A DNA stretch of 64,000 nucleotides from Gnetum montanum (Eukaryota; Streptophyta; Gnetopsida; Gnetales; Gnetaceae): assembly GCA_015680685.1 (NCBI GenBank), contig MNCI01007825.1, positions 102,723 through 166,722 of the forward strand, in the 5' to 3' direction. A program made the translations under genes and the position numbers. Positions 25,863 to 36,935 of the stretch are shown here, piece by piece. Within the stretch, counting starts at the first letter, position 1. Every line of letters begins with the position of its first letter. The notes below the pieces were generated by a model. That model ran no database searches. It was not told where the DNA came from and saw only the letters and a list, made by a program, of their open reading frames with translations.

Positions 25863-28443
25863 ATGGCCCTAAAACGTGGACAACAAGAAGGTCCTTCTTA
25901 AGGTGGAAACAAGCAATCTCGGAGAGGTGGACAAGATCCTACTAGAAAACATGTAGAATAGGAGGAACAATCATTTAGAATCCATTAAGAGAATCCTCCT
26001 ACCGTATGGTCTGGGCAAGTAGAAGGAGTTGCTACAACACCTGAATGGGGACAATAGCTCATGTTGCCCCAAGATTGTGTTCAAGCCATCCACGAGAAGT
26101 CCACATTCTTTGTGGTGATTGTGGAATTAAACTTTGAATCATTTGCAAAGTTCACTCCTGAGGTTGTTAGGGATCACCTCAAAGGGTCTCTCTTATGGCC
26201 TATCCTCTCTGAAAGTGGTGCTTGGTACCTAGGAGAGATGTATCAATTTTGGCACAATAGGGAGCAATGCACCACTGTCAATATTTGTGGTGTGATAGTT
26301 GACTTCTCCATAGGCCATTTCGGAAGTGTTAAACCTTCCAAATATGGGCCCCAAAGTTGCTCAGCTATCCACTTGTTTAGACCCTGATGTGCGAAAGGAT
26401 TGGTTGGAGAAGGCTGATGATAGGGATAAAGAATTTGGTGAGTTGATGATGGAAGAGAGGATTTACTTCAAAATTGGAACATATCACCTCTTCCTCACAA
26501 AGGGCCTAAAAAGAATATCAATGTATGTGGCTAGAGGATGTGCAATGCTGATGGGAAAGGTTAACCCTAACCTACCCCACCTATATTTAACAGAGGACCT
26601 GAGGCGATTCGAGGAACAAAAGATAGGGAAAATGGCACTGCCTTTCCCTTGTCTTATTAGAAAGCTTTGTCGACATGCCGGTATTCTGGGATACACCACT
26701 GATGTTCTCCGAAAAGCCCAAACTGCTTCTTATGCTGAATTGCTAAAAGCGCCAGCTCCAAGGAAAAGCATTGGCGAAGAGCTAAGACTAGAACAAGAAG
26801 AAGAACAAAGGGCTAGACCAACTGCAACTCAACTTGCAGGACCTAGCCAACCTCTAAGCATGGGTCCTAGCCAACAATAGGAAGCAGGGCCCAGCACAGG
26901 CCAAGATCAATAGCTGCTGCAAGACTACAGACCATCAATGAGCCATCTTAGGGCCATCGTTGAGATGGTTAGTTGGGAAAGTCATGATGACACAAACCTC
27001 TTTTTCATCATTGATGATGCCATTCAGCCTATTGTTTCATTGGATTGTGCAAAGGGGGAATTATCCATTCACATAGGAGGAGGGGAAAGTAAAAGGTCAC
27101 AACAGATCTCAGGAAACGCGACATCTTTCTAGGTGAAATTAGATACTGGTGAAGGGGCCACCATGGTGGTCATGCAACACCAGAATGCCATGGGAGTTGC
27201 AGAAGTGGTCATGGATCACATCAAAGAATCCTTCAACTTACTTTTTGTGCCATCGGCAGATTTCACAGGAGCATGGCATGCTTAAACTTTGGCCGGAACC
27301 TCAATGACTCCTGCGGAACATGAGGATGTGCTTAATCAATTACTTCAAATAGGGCAAGTAATGACATCCCTATTTGACATCCCTCAAGATGTTACAGCAA
27401 TTTAGTCAGACCTCATTTCCACAAAGGGGAAGCTGGTCTTAACAGAAGTGAGGGCTGAACATGCTGAAGCTGAAGTGCAGAAACTACAAGAGCAGCTTGT
27501 GGCCCTACAAACAACACAGTGGGATCCTCTATAATTTGTTCTCGCAGACTAGCTAGATAATTTTAGAACTGAGTAGCTAACTAAGCTAATAGCAGAGAAT
27601 AAAAGGGTGGCTAATGAAAAAGAGAAGGTTTTTTGGGATGCCTCTGTAGCACAGGTGCAAACTTATGCGCATCTTAAGGCACTCAAGGCCTTACAAGAAG
27701 AAAAAAAGTAGCTCATTGTAGACAACCTTCGGTTGACCACCGCGGAAAAGAAAAAGAATGTTCTCAAGGAACACTTTCATCAATTACAAGAACAATTCAT
27801 CCAGGTCAATCGAGACGTAAGCCATTTAGCTAGAGAGAATCGAACCCTCTTGATGGAGGAGGTACATGCCATTCATCAAAAGTCAGCTATTGAGATAAGT
27901 GCATTGCAAAATGAGGCTAAACATCATGAAAAGCTAAAGGAGCACTTCTGAGATCAGGTGGGGATGTACAAAAAAATCCTAGAAAAGAAGATCCATACGG
28001 CGAAGGCCCAGATCAACGCTATTAGTTTTCAACACACTAACTGGTGGGCCATATTAGACACATATGCCTTCGTCCACCAAGTAGAAGTTAAAAGCCAGGA
28101 CCTACAGATTCAAGATTTGACAAAATACATGGAGTTGGCCAATCTAAGGTATGCTAACCTTTCCATGTTAATAGTAGGGTGCTCGAGGTTGGAACTCGAG
28201 CAGTAGGTAGAAACCACCCACATCAAATACGAAGTAGAATTTGCAAAGCGTAAGAAGCTGTTGGAAAAACTAGAAGTTGCAAATTCTGAACTTGAGGTGG
28301 TGAAAGCCAGCTACCAAGGATAGAAAGGTGTCACAACGGACTTGGCTTGATGGCTGGTAGACTTTTAAGAATACAAGGATAAAGCCAGAGCCTATGAGGA
28401 GGAACGACGGGTGTTCGTGGCTTGGTATGTCAAAGCCAATTAA
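25863..28443 (+). pseudogene. Element B accessory ORF (globular domain plus long coiled coil)
   Basis: The ATG at 25863 follows the GATTACAG acceptor-like site directly. The frame runs about 860 codons with one frameshift near 26330. Residues about 67-300 are globular, ending in a MALPFPCLIRKLCRHAGI block that is conserved in element C (TLPFQCLIRKLCKRAS). This resembles, from memory, the Pfam family called putative plant transposon protein. From about 27430 on, the product is rich in Glu, Lys, Gln and Leu, with heptad-like stretches (EAEVQKLQEQLVALQ; LKEHFHQLQEQF), a long coiled coil. About 19 stops interrupt it, each one C-to-T step from CAA, CAG or CGA. Function unknown; it is not an obvious envelope protein, as I see no membrane segment. 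Confidence 0.75.
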
Positions 28444-28794
28444 ATGTTTCCGCAATTACCTTGTCCATTGTAAGTGCTGGCTTTGTCAAACATTGGAACA
28501 TTAGCATGGAAGGTGCATAGCCATTAGACCAAAGATGAAAAGCTCTAGGGCATACTTCAACGCCATCAAGCCTCAAAACCTAGAGCACAAGACAAAGGGA
28601 AGGCACCAATGGAGGAGCCACCGCCACCAGGAACTACATGAGTTCCAAATTTTTGTAGTTGTAGCACATTTTGTGTGTTGTGTCTTTATTTTTTTTTCAT
28701 TTCACACTGTAGCATAGTCCCATTTTCACCATCCAATAATCCCATACCTATCCACTGTGTAATAACTGTAACTCGAGGATGAGTTTTCATTCAG

Positions 28795-28805
28795 TCGTGG
28801 GGGTA
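28795..28805 (+). promoter_or_regulatory. Element B polypurine tract
   Basis: TCGTGGGGGTA lies immediately before the 3' LTR. The stretch upstream, GATGAGTTTTCATTCAGT, is shared with D. Confidence 0.8.
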
Positions 28806-29608
28806 TGATGAGTCGCATTTTGGGCGACTACGATATCACATATGTGATATCGCAGTCCACCACTAGTTCTATAAATAAGAGGTAGCTTTCCTTGTTTTTT
28901 CATCAAGTTTTTAGTCCCTTATCCAAAATCTTGCAGTTTTTCCTTCTTAGAGTTAGAATTATTTTCCAGTGTATGCCCGCAGTGTGGTGAATGTAATTGT
29001 ACAACATCCTTTATTCGAGTGTGACATACTTGGACATGCACATGACCAGAAATAAAGATCAAGATTACTTCATCATTGCAGCATTCACTTAGTTCAATTA
29101 ATTAATTATTTAATTGTTATTATTATTTACTGATTTCCTAGTTAATCTCTCTCACCCTTAAACTCATGTTAAAATGCAGAATGAGTACGACTTGATTATG
29201 AGTATTTAAGTGTGAGTACTTGGTAACCTAGTAGTGTACCTAGGTTTTGCGCTTGGTAATCCCAGTGGTAGTCATGCACGAAGTCCAAGATGTGTACAGA
29301 TAATCAAGGAACGAATGCTCATTGCACTTAGGCTAGATTAGATTCTCACTCTTTCTCCCTTAGCTTAGATAATATTACTTTCCATTGCCTTCAAGAGTAG
29401 CATTAGATTAGAAACCCATCATACACCTCACTCTGGAATAAACCATATGTGACAAAGCTAATACTAGTCTAGGTGGGAAGACAATGAACTACAACCTAAG
29501 GCTAACTATCTAGATGCCACAACTAGTCCGTCTACGGAGTTCGATTGGATCACACGTGTAACGCTCATATTCGTATGGTTGAGTGTAGGGGTACCTCGCC
29601 ACCCATTA
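28806..29608 (+). repeat. Element B 3' LTR (803 bp)
   Basis: It starts TGATGAGT and ends CACCCATTA, decayed from CACTCATCA. TATAAATA is at 28870-28877. Only two GATATC palindromes remain in U3, against three in the 5' LTR. Confidence 0.93.
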
Positions 29609-29613
29609 ATGAT
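29609..29613. repeat. Target-site duplication of element B, right copy (ATGAT)
   Basis: Identical to 20984-20988. Confidence 0.92.
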
Positions 29614-30960
29614 TATGCATTTTACATGGCTTTAAATCTAGAGTGTAGTGACTACAACCCCTATTAAAGAAAGAGCTTCAAGACCAAATGAAAAAAGTGG
29701 AGGCTCATCATAGCTTTCTATTTGACCATTCAAACAAAGGGGAGAATGATAAAATAGATAAGAAAAAAAAGGTCAATCCATCCCAAAGGCCCATGATTAA
29801 GAATCACTCACCATAGTGTACCAAAAGACATGATGTTGATATACTCCTTAGGTTCTAACATCTGCACTTGTTTGGACCATCTAATGATGATGATGACACT
29901 TTATTTACCTAGGTGACTATCATGAACTCAATGAAGATGTAGATATTCCACAAGAGCATGTTTGTAATAGCTATATTAAATGGATTAACATGGTTAATGT
30001 TCCAACATACATAGGATTTTCCAGCAATGATTCTGAACTCTACATGTAGGAATTTGATAATACTTGCTACCTATAGGGAATTTTCCATAATTGGCAAAAC
30101 TTGTAGTTGTTTCCCCACATCTTCATTGAGCATGCAAAAACCTTAAATAAGTCCTTGCCCTCCAAATCAATTCAAAATGTGTAGAAATGATTAGAATCTT
30201 CTACAATAAATTTCAAACCTATGCCTACATCTCAAACATTTTGAAGGAGATGGCTATATAGAGGCAAGGAGCTTGCAAACAACTAGACATCACCATGGAG
30301 AGGTACATGAACATTTTGCACTATTATTTGAATCATGGATTTAAATAAAGGGAAAAATTGATGCATATCATTAAAGGCTTAAGATAGGAAACAAGGAAGT
30401 ATATAGGCATGCACATAATGGACTAGGTCAAATCAAAGCACTTCTAAACATCATTCCAAGTATGAAAGGCAAATGAAGAAAGTGATAATCAACTGAGTAC
30501 AATTGTGATCTTTTATGTAGAAGGAAGGCCAAGAATATTAAAGGTGTAGTCAAAACTCCCATTGTAATCTAGGTCATGTACAAAACCAAGTCAAAACCAA
30601 GAAGGCCTTGATGAAATTAACCCATTAGATGGATCAAGCTTGGAAAGCAATGGATGAAAAGATGACGACTACCCTTAAGGACATTGAGGGTAAGGTGGTT
30701 TAAGCTATAGCTAAAGTAATTGCACCACCCAAGTGCAAAAAGAAGTATGATGGCAAAGGTAAGGGCAAGCTCTCGTACTCTAAGAGCATCAAAGAAGCTC
30801 TAGATGAGGCTTTCTCATTCTCTAGTAATAAGGATCCCTATGAATACTATGCAAACCCTCATGACTTACACTGCTACCTAGTCATAGCCCATATGATTGG
30901 CAAAATAGGATGATCTAGAATGTATTTAAATCCTATGCTTATTAAGAGGCAAATAAGGAG
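29614..30960 (+). pseudogene. Element E gag, C-terminal part
   Basis: It resumes the frame interrupted by element B (YAFYMALNLECSDYNP). Further on is FPHIFIEHAKTLNKSLPSKSI (30115-30178), which occupies the place of the FPxILVxxAKVWYRSLKPNSI block of related gags. Near 30640-30780 is a Lys-rich DEKMTTTLKDIEGKV region followed by PPKCKKKYDGKGKGK. Many stops and frameshifts are present. Confidence 0.55.
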
Positions 30961-31356
30961 GATTTCATACCCTAGTTGATTGTAATATCATGAAGGTACG
31001 TACTTGTAGTCCATGCAGTAGTACTAGTAGTGGTAAAATCCAAATCCTTGGGATACTGCTCCATGGAATATTCCTACTCTGATGCAACAACAAATGATAC
31101 TTCTTGCCAATCTCTACTTCCAAGGCATCTAGGTAGATACTTACCAATTCCTAAAAATTACACCTCAACAAGACTTACCTACCCCAAGTAGTCCTATCCA
31201 TGAAGCTCCTTAGTAATAATAGTAATAACTTCTACTCCCTAGTCCCAAGCAAGATGTGGTTCTAATCAACTGCAATCAAGGAAAATCAATTTTTTTTTTA
31301 CTATTTCCTATTATGCTAATCTTGCTTCTATGTACACAATAAGGCAATATTACCAA

Positions 31357-31684
31357 GAACTTGTTAATTTGGTTATAGAGGGAAGTCTAAGGTTCCATGG
31401 TAGAAAATTCTACTCTAAACATAGGTGTGAGCATCATGGAACTAGGTCCACTCTATCTTCTTTGACTTATGGAGAGGATAATAATACAAGTAAGATGGGA
31501 GTCCACATTGAGAAAGTCTAGAACTTGTTAATTTGGTTATAGAGGGAAGTCTAAGGTTCCATGGTAGAAAATTCTACTCTAAACATAGGTGTGAGCATCA
31601 TGGAACTAGGTCCACTCTATCCTCTTTGACTTATGGAGAGGATAACAATACAAGTAAGATGGGAGTCCACATTGAGGAAGTCTT
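31357..31684 (+). repeat. 164-bp tandem duplication in element E
   Basis: Copies at 31357-31520 and 31521-31684 differ at only a few bases (T/C, A/C, A/G). Both encode EGSLRFHGRKFYSKHRCEHH and on to the same SKMGVHIE end. Confidence 0.95.
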
Positions 31685-32230
31685 GATATCATTTCCTAAA
31701 CACTATGAAAACAAAACATCCATTTTAGGAAAAAGTTCATCATTAGTGTTTGGCAAACCAAATAAGTTGGCACCTAATGGTAGTGGTGCTATGACCATTA
31801 CCATGTTCAAGGCAACCATAAAGATGGTAAAAGAAGAACATCTACTTGAAAAGAGATCAAATTCTAATAGTCCCATGATGGAGATCAAAATTGATGAGAA
31901 GATTTATTACCTAGCTCTTTATGAATTATGTTTGAAAGTTAATATCATTTTATTATAGTAGTACCTTAATTAGAGACTTCCTCCTCTCAAGAGTACTAAC
32001 ATTCAATTGGAGTTGATAGACTAGTCTTACATGTATCCCACTAGATAGGTAAATTATGTAATGACAACACCGGTAGGATGGTTGTATCCTAAAAGCTTCT
32101 TAGTGATAAAACTAGAGAACAAGATGGGAGATAGCTTCCCTGTCATTGTGGGAAGAACCTAGTTGAGTAGTATTGATTTCAAGTTAGCCTTCCAAAGCCT
32201 TTACCTTGAAATCGATAGGAAAGATGAGAC
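31533..32230 (+). pseudogene. Element E protease region
   Basis: An open stretch of 141 codons (31533-31958) ends near the position of the DSG active site in relatives, but the DSG itself is not visible. After a frameshift, 32089-32220 reads PKSFLVIKLENKMGDSFPVIVGRT and then LSSIDFKLAFQSLYLEI. This matches the FLVIKVENxKGDFPIIxGxxWLS block of the A, C and D proteases. No RT follows. Confidence 0.6.
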
Positions 32231-33199
32231 TAGGAAAACATATTACAAGCATATCTCATGCAATCATTTCCAATCCTATGGCAAGCATTGTTGTAGTTGA
32301 TATGTTAAAACAAAGTGGGATGATAGGGCAGAAAGTTTTGGACATCATTGATACATCTAGGATGGAGTGCTACATCATAGAAGTGGGATGTGACTAGATC
32401 TAAGAAAGAACATATATAAAATGTAAATATAGACTTTCCTAACTTTCTCAATTCTCTCAATCACATCCTCACTAAAATAAAATAGAAAATTTTTTTTAGC
32501 CCCACCAATGTAGAGCATGAAAAAATAAAGAAATAGAGAAAGAAAGGGAGATAGCATAAAGCAAAAAGAGAAAGCACTAAAACATAGAAGAAAGTATGTA
32601 AGGGATGTTGCCAATACACCAATGGTGGGATGTTGTGTCAAAAAAGTGGGACATGGCTAGAACACTAAAGTTGACCTCTCCCTTACCTCACTCATATGCA
32701 AATTTCAAGCTCCTTACATTACTCTACACTCAACACTTCCTCACTACATTAGGAAAGAGATACTTGTTCAACCTAACTAATGTAGAATATAGAGAGGAAT
32801 GGAAATAGATAAGGAGAGGGAGTTGTTGTCACATTTATACCATTTGATGGAGTAGATTTTATGAAATAATGTTGAGAATTAAATTGGCCAATTTAACTTT
32901 TTATTAGTGATTGGAAGATAAGAATTAGATTATTTATTTCAAAGGGCAATAGTGAGAAGGATGATTAAGAAAGGTATCAAAGGAAAATGAATGGAGAGTA
33001 TTCTCTATATTCAAGGTGTGCATATTTCAGCTAAAGAAAGGAAAATTACAATAAGATGTTTATACAAAGGATGAAAGATTTGTGGTTTTCCCATGTAAAA
33101 AATATATAATAGTGGAGATGGATTTATTGAAATAATCAAGCACTAGCCAAAGATTTGCAATTACAAGTTAATGCACTTGCAGATGCATCACCATCAACT
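32231..33199. other. Unassigned AT-rich sequence
   Basis: No gene recognised. The stretch 32590-32700 weakly resembles 49755-49870 (shared GGGAxGTT...CACAAAAGTGGG pattern), which suggests a common repeat. Confidence 0.4.
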
Positions 33200-33510
33200 C
33201 CTACATTGCATAAGTTTGTTAGTTCTAGATTTAATGGTAAATCGGGTGCCTCAAAGAATTATGACGATAAAAAAATTGATAAATTTTTGCATCCATTTAT
33301 TTTGAAAAATGTATAAGAACTTCTTGGGAAAATTGGCAAAGTAACTACATTTTGGATGAACCACACCAAGACTTGTTGCTATGTTGTGTATTCCTCTATG
33401 GAAGAGGCCATTATGGTTCATGATGTAGTATTCAATTTATAGTGGCCTCCAAAAGATGGTAAAAATTTAGTTGCAAAGTTTATAGACCCTAAACAAAGCA
33501 AAGAGAAAAA
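33200..33510 (+). pseudogene. Acinus (SAP/RRM protein)-like retrocopy fragment
   Basis: One frame reads KIDKFLHPFILKNV, ELLGKIGKVTTFWMNHTKTC, CYVVYSSMEEAIM, then WPPKDGKNLVAKFIDP. This is the order and wording of the C-terminal RRM of plant Acinus homologues (a splicing and exon-junction-associated RNA-binding protein), as I remember the family. Two in-frame stops each sit where CAA or CAG is expected. The segment is uninterrupted by introns over some 300 bases, so a processed copy or a fragment carried by a repeat is likely. Only part of the protein is present; there is no start codon or promoter. Confidence 0.75.
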
Positions 33511-34639
33511 TTATCAAGTTTAGTAGCTCAAGTAGCATTTGATGAAAATTTTACCAAATCAAGCCATGGTTTCAACACAGCGTTAATAAAATTAACAAGA
33601 TTTTTATTTAATGGTTGTTGAAAAATGGATAGATTTATCTAAAAATTTCATCATCATATCAGAAAAAGAAGCACTTAACATAGGAAAAAGACATGGCAAT
33701 GCAAAATGTAGTGATGACACTTAGCCTAAACTATAGCAACAAATAATATCACAAAATAAAATGTAAAAAAGAAAAGGCTGAATAAGATGCCATAAACTTG
33801 ATTTCAAAACTTGCAAAGGAGCATAGCCCTGCAACTCATGAAAGAAGAAGTTCTATAAAAAATAGCATTTTAAGTAACCTGAACATGCCAAAACAACAAC
33901 TATTTCAAGTAATACAAATTCAACTTCACATTCAAAATGAATATTTTGAAAGCTCTAAAGCAATGATCATCATTATGAAAAAAAGGCAAGATTGCGAAAC
34001 ATATAAACTAAAATCAAGATATACTACAATTGTTGTTTTTCCCTTTTTAGGATATCCAGCAAGTTCAGAAACCCTAAGCAATGGGTATCCAACACAGTAG
34101 GATTTTCTCCATGCACAACAATGTTGAAATTCTTGATGGCACATCCTCTTCAATTTTGATTGCTCAGACATCTAGAGTATTGCTAGACAAAGGATCACAC
34201 GATTGTAGGTTATTAGTGTAGTGAGAATCAAAGGAAGACCTAAATCTATGATTTTTTGTTCGACATCATTGGCAGCCATATTGGAGCAACATCAAGCAAA
34301 ATAACAACTATAGAAATTGGAGACAACACTGGTAGGGATGCCATGCCTACTAGAAATGCAGTTGCAAGAACCTACTGATAGAAGGATCCAGGAACAAGAG
34401 CAAGAGTGAAAGATGCACAAGAACCGCATGTGATGGAGGTGGCATAGTAACAGGCATGATAACCACGAAACTTGCACACCTGCTCAAATGCACATCTAAT
34501 GTGGACTTACATAACCTTAAGGCCACATGGTCTTAATAACATTTTTTTTAAATTGCAAGTAAAACTTATAGTTTCTTTGAATTACAATTTATAATTTTTT
34601 TTAGAAAAAAAGTTGAAAGGGGGTGGGGGGGTGGGGAAT
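33511..34639. other. Unassigned sequence with a G-rich run
   Basis: A 100-codon frame at 33798-34100 has no family features. A G-rich stretch GGGGGTGGGGGGGTGGGG lies at about 34619-34636. Confidence 0.45.
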
Positions 34640-36935
34640 TTATAAACATTTGGTAAAAATAACTTTATTTTATATGGGAATTAAAACTTTTTATAGAAGT
34701 TATAACTGTTTCATCCCATTAGGTATGGTCATATGCTTACGATTTATACATTACATGTGGAGTCCTGGTGGGTTGTCAAGGATGAGTTAATGTAATATAA
34801 ATGTATTTTATATGTTATGAGGCTTCATCTTATGATTATGATGTATTAACTATGTGGTGTGTTAGACATGTGAGGTTGTTAGCAGGGGTGTTGGATTGGG
34901 ATACAAGGGAACCTATCTAGTATGCCTTTATGCTTTATGTAAGATTTTGGTATTTATGCATTTGCATGATAGCACTATGTTGCATGATGTTTGGGTATGA
35001 TTTTGGCATGTGAAGAGCATTTGATAAGGATCCTGTAGGTTCAAACAAATTTTGATTTGGAGTCCCAGTGTGTTCATTACACATGATTAAAGTTCACAGC
35101 ATTAGTTGCAAAGGAAAAAAAATAAAGATAGCTTATCAAAATATTTCATTTAAAAAATAATAAAAAATTCAAAAGTAAAGTCATGTTTCATTTGCATGTT
35201 ACATGTGCTATCTTGGTTATGTATTTTTTTTATTAAAAAAAAACCAATGCATAGAAGTAACGTTTATGCATGAGGCATAAACCTTGTTTTTATTGTAAAC
35301 CAAAAAGAGACCCACTACCCTTTTTGCATGCCACCCATAAAAAAAATCCGATTTTGTCTATTTTCTTCTATTTTAAAGAAAATAAAATCCATAGGAGCCT
35401 ATTTTCTTTCATTTTTCTTTCTTCTCTCTTCTTTTGGTCCACATTTTTCTAAATTTTAAGCTTTGTGGATGGTTTTTGCTTACTTTGAACCTAGATTTGT
35501 GATTGTTGTAGTCATATCTACATGGGTGCAAAACTTGTTGAGAGTGAAATGGAGTCCTACCAAATTTTTGAGAGTTTTTTTCTTGTTTCTATCTTTTTGC
35601 CCCAACAATTTTAATTGGCTGGTTTTTTATTACCTTTTCTATGTATTTTTGTACTGGATTAATGTATATGATTATGCGATGTGGGCATGTGGGGTGGATA
35701 GCTCAAAGATTGAGCTTGAACATGATATTTTGCCTATTTCTTGAAAATGTTTGATTTTGGTTACAAATTGGTATGGTATGATGTGGACTTGTAGAATATC
35801 ATATGTGATGTTGATGAGACTAGTATGATTAGAATATGATATTTTTGGGGCCTATTAGGATGTGACCATTTTTGGGAGTTCCAATGCTTCTTGGTGGTAA
35901 TTAGATATTATTAAATATTATTTTATTAACAAAACTTTAAATGCACATAACTTTGCTTGTAGGAGTCTGATTTAGGTAAAATTAGTATCATTGGGATCAT
36001 TTTGGGAAGTACTTCCTAATCATGGGATTGGTTTTCTCTTTGGGCATATATCATTTTGAAGGTTATTATAGTGATCATTTGTGTGGAAGTACATGCAGTT
36101 TAAGAAATATGGTATTGTTTTGTCATATCATGGTATTAATGTTATTTTGTCAAATTGTGACATTATTTTCATGGAATGACTATAACTGTTAGGTGTGGAT
36201 ATATGTAGTCATGTTATGTTTGTTTGAATGTGTTATGCTTATGACATGTGTTGGCTTAAGCTAGCTAGAATGTGTACATGTCTTCATGATGATACTTGTG
36301 ACGATCATTGGCAGGTGGTGCTAGCATGAGCATGTGGACCTATTGGTGATAAGGCACCCCGAAGGTAGTATGTAGTGACTTCGATTATGATGTGTTAGTG
36401 AGGCTCCTATCTTAAGCCTCATCTTGAGAGTGAGAGAGCATAGGTGTGTTCATCCCTATGATTGGTATGTGGCATAGGTGTGTTCATCCGTATTGCCAAT
36501 CCTTTAAAAGGCTAGTGGTTTCGAGTCACAAGTTGGATAAATAAAAGACCTATAAGCAATGGTGATATGATTACTCATGGTAACATTTCACATGCGACAC
36601 TCAGTGTGGATATGCTAACCACCACATGGGTTCTGTATATGATAGTATTGATTTGTGAGTCATATCACTAATCATATGTATTATGATTGAATTATGATTG
36701 TGTGCATCATGAACTATTTAACGATATATCGTAGGTATGATGACATGGACATGATAGTGGAAATGCATGTGATGTGATGTAACGAATATATGATAGATGA
36801 TGTCAAACCATGGCTTTACCTGTGATTATATGATAGTAATCTATCCTCATCAATAATGTTTAAGTTAGCATTATAGGTGATATAATGGATGTGTTGTTTT
36901 AAGCATTCATAAGACTAATAGTTGTTATAGGTTGT
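34640..36935 (+). repeat. Possible left part of an old LTR interrupted by element C
   Basis: Non-coding, TG/AT-rich sequence with a repeated GCATAGGTGTGTTCATCC (36450-36467 and about 36472-36489). It continues beyond element C at 47803-48303, where it ends CTAGGGCAAGGTGTTACA. That resembles the 3' end of chromovirus (Tekay-type) LTRs. The left limit is unknown. Confidence 0.3.
36931..36935. repeat. Target-site duplication of element C, left copy (GTTGT)
   Basis: It matches ATTGT at 47803-47807 in four of five bases, consistent with one later transition. Confidence 0.65.

Larger units (their letters stand above)
20989..29608 (+). mobile_element. Element B: complete LTR retrotransposon with gag and accessory ORF but no pol
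   Basis: Both LTRs, the primer-binding site and the polypurine tract are present. The element is flanked by a perfect ATGAT duplication (20984-20988 and 29609-29613). The 8.6-kb element encodes gag (21954-23696) and a long accessory ORF (25863-28443), with a non-coding spacer between. Protease, RT, RNase H and integrase are wholly absent, so it must have been mobilised in trans by a relative (elements like A or D are candidates). It inserted into the gag of element E. Confidence 0.92.
19377..32230 (+). mobile_element. Element E: old Ty3/gypsy element split by insertion of element B
   Basis: The left part (19377-20988) holds an LTR-like segment, a decayed primer-binding site and the start of gag. 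The right part (29609-32230) continues gag and reaches the protease. Reading across the B target site, LEDD joins YAFYMALN in one frame, which supports one older element. RT, RNase H and integrase are absent, and no 3' LTR was found. Confidence 0.65.

Noticed and set aside
25863-28443. Accessory ORF as a retroviral-type envelope gene
   Set aside because: Its position downstream of pol fits, but I see no signal peptide or membrane-spanning segment, and the C-terminal part is a soluble coiled coil.
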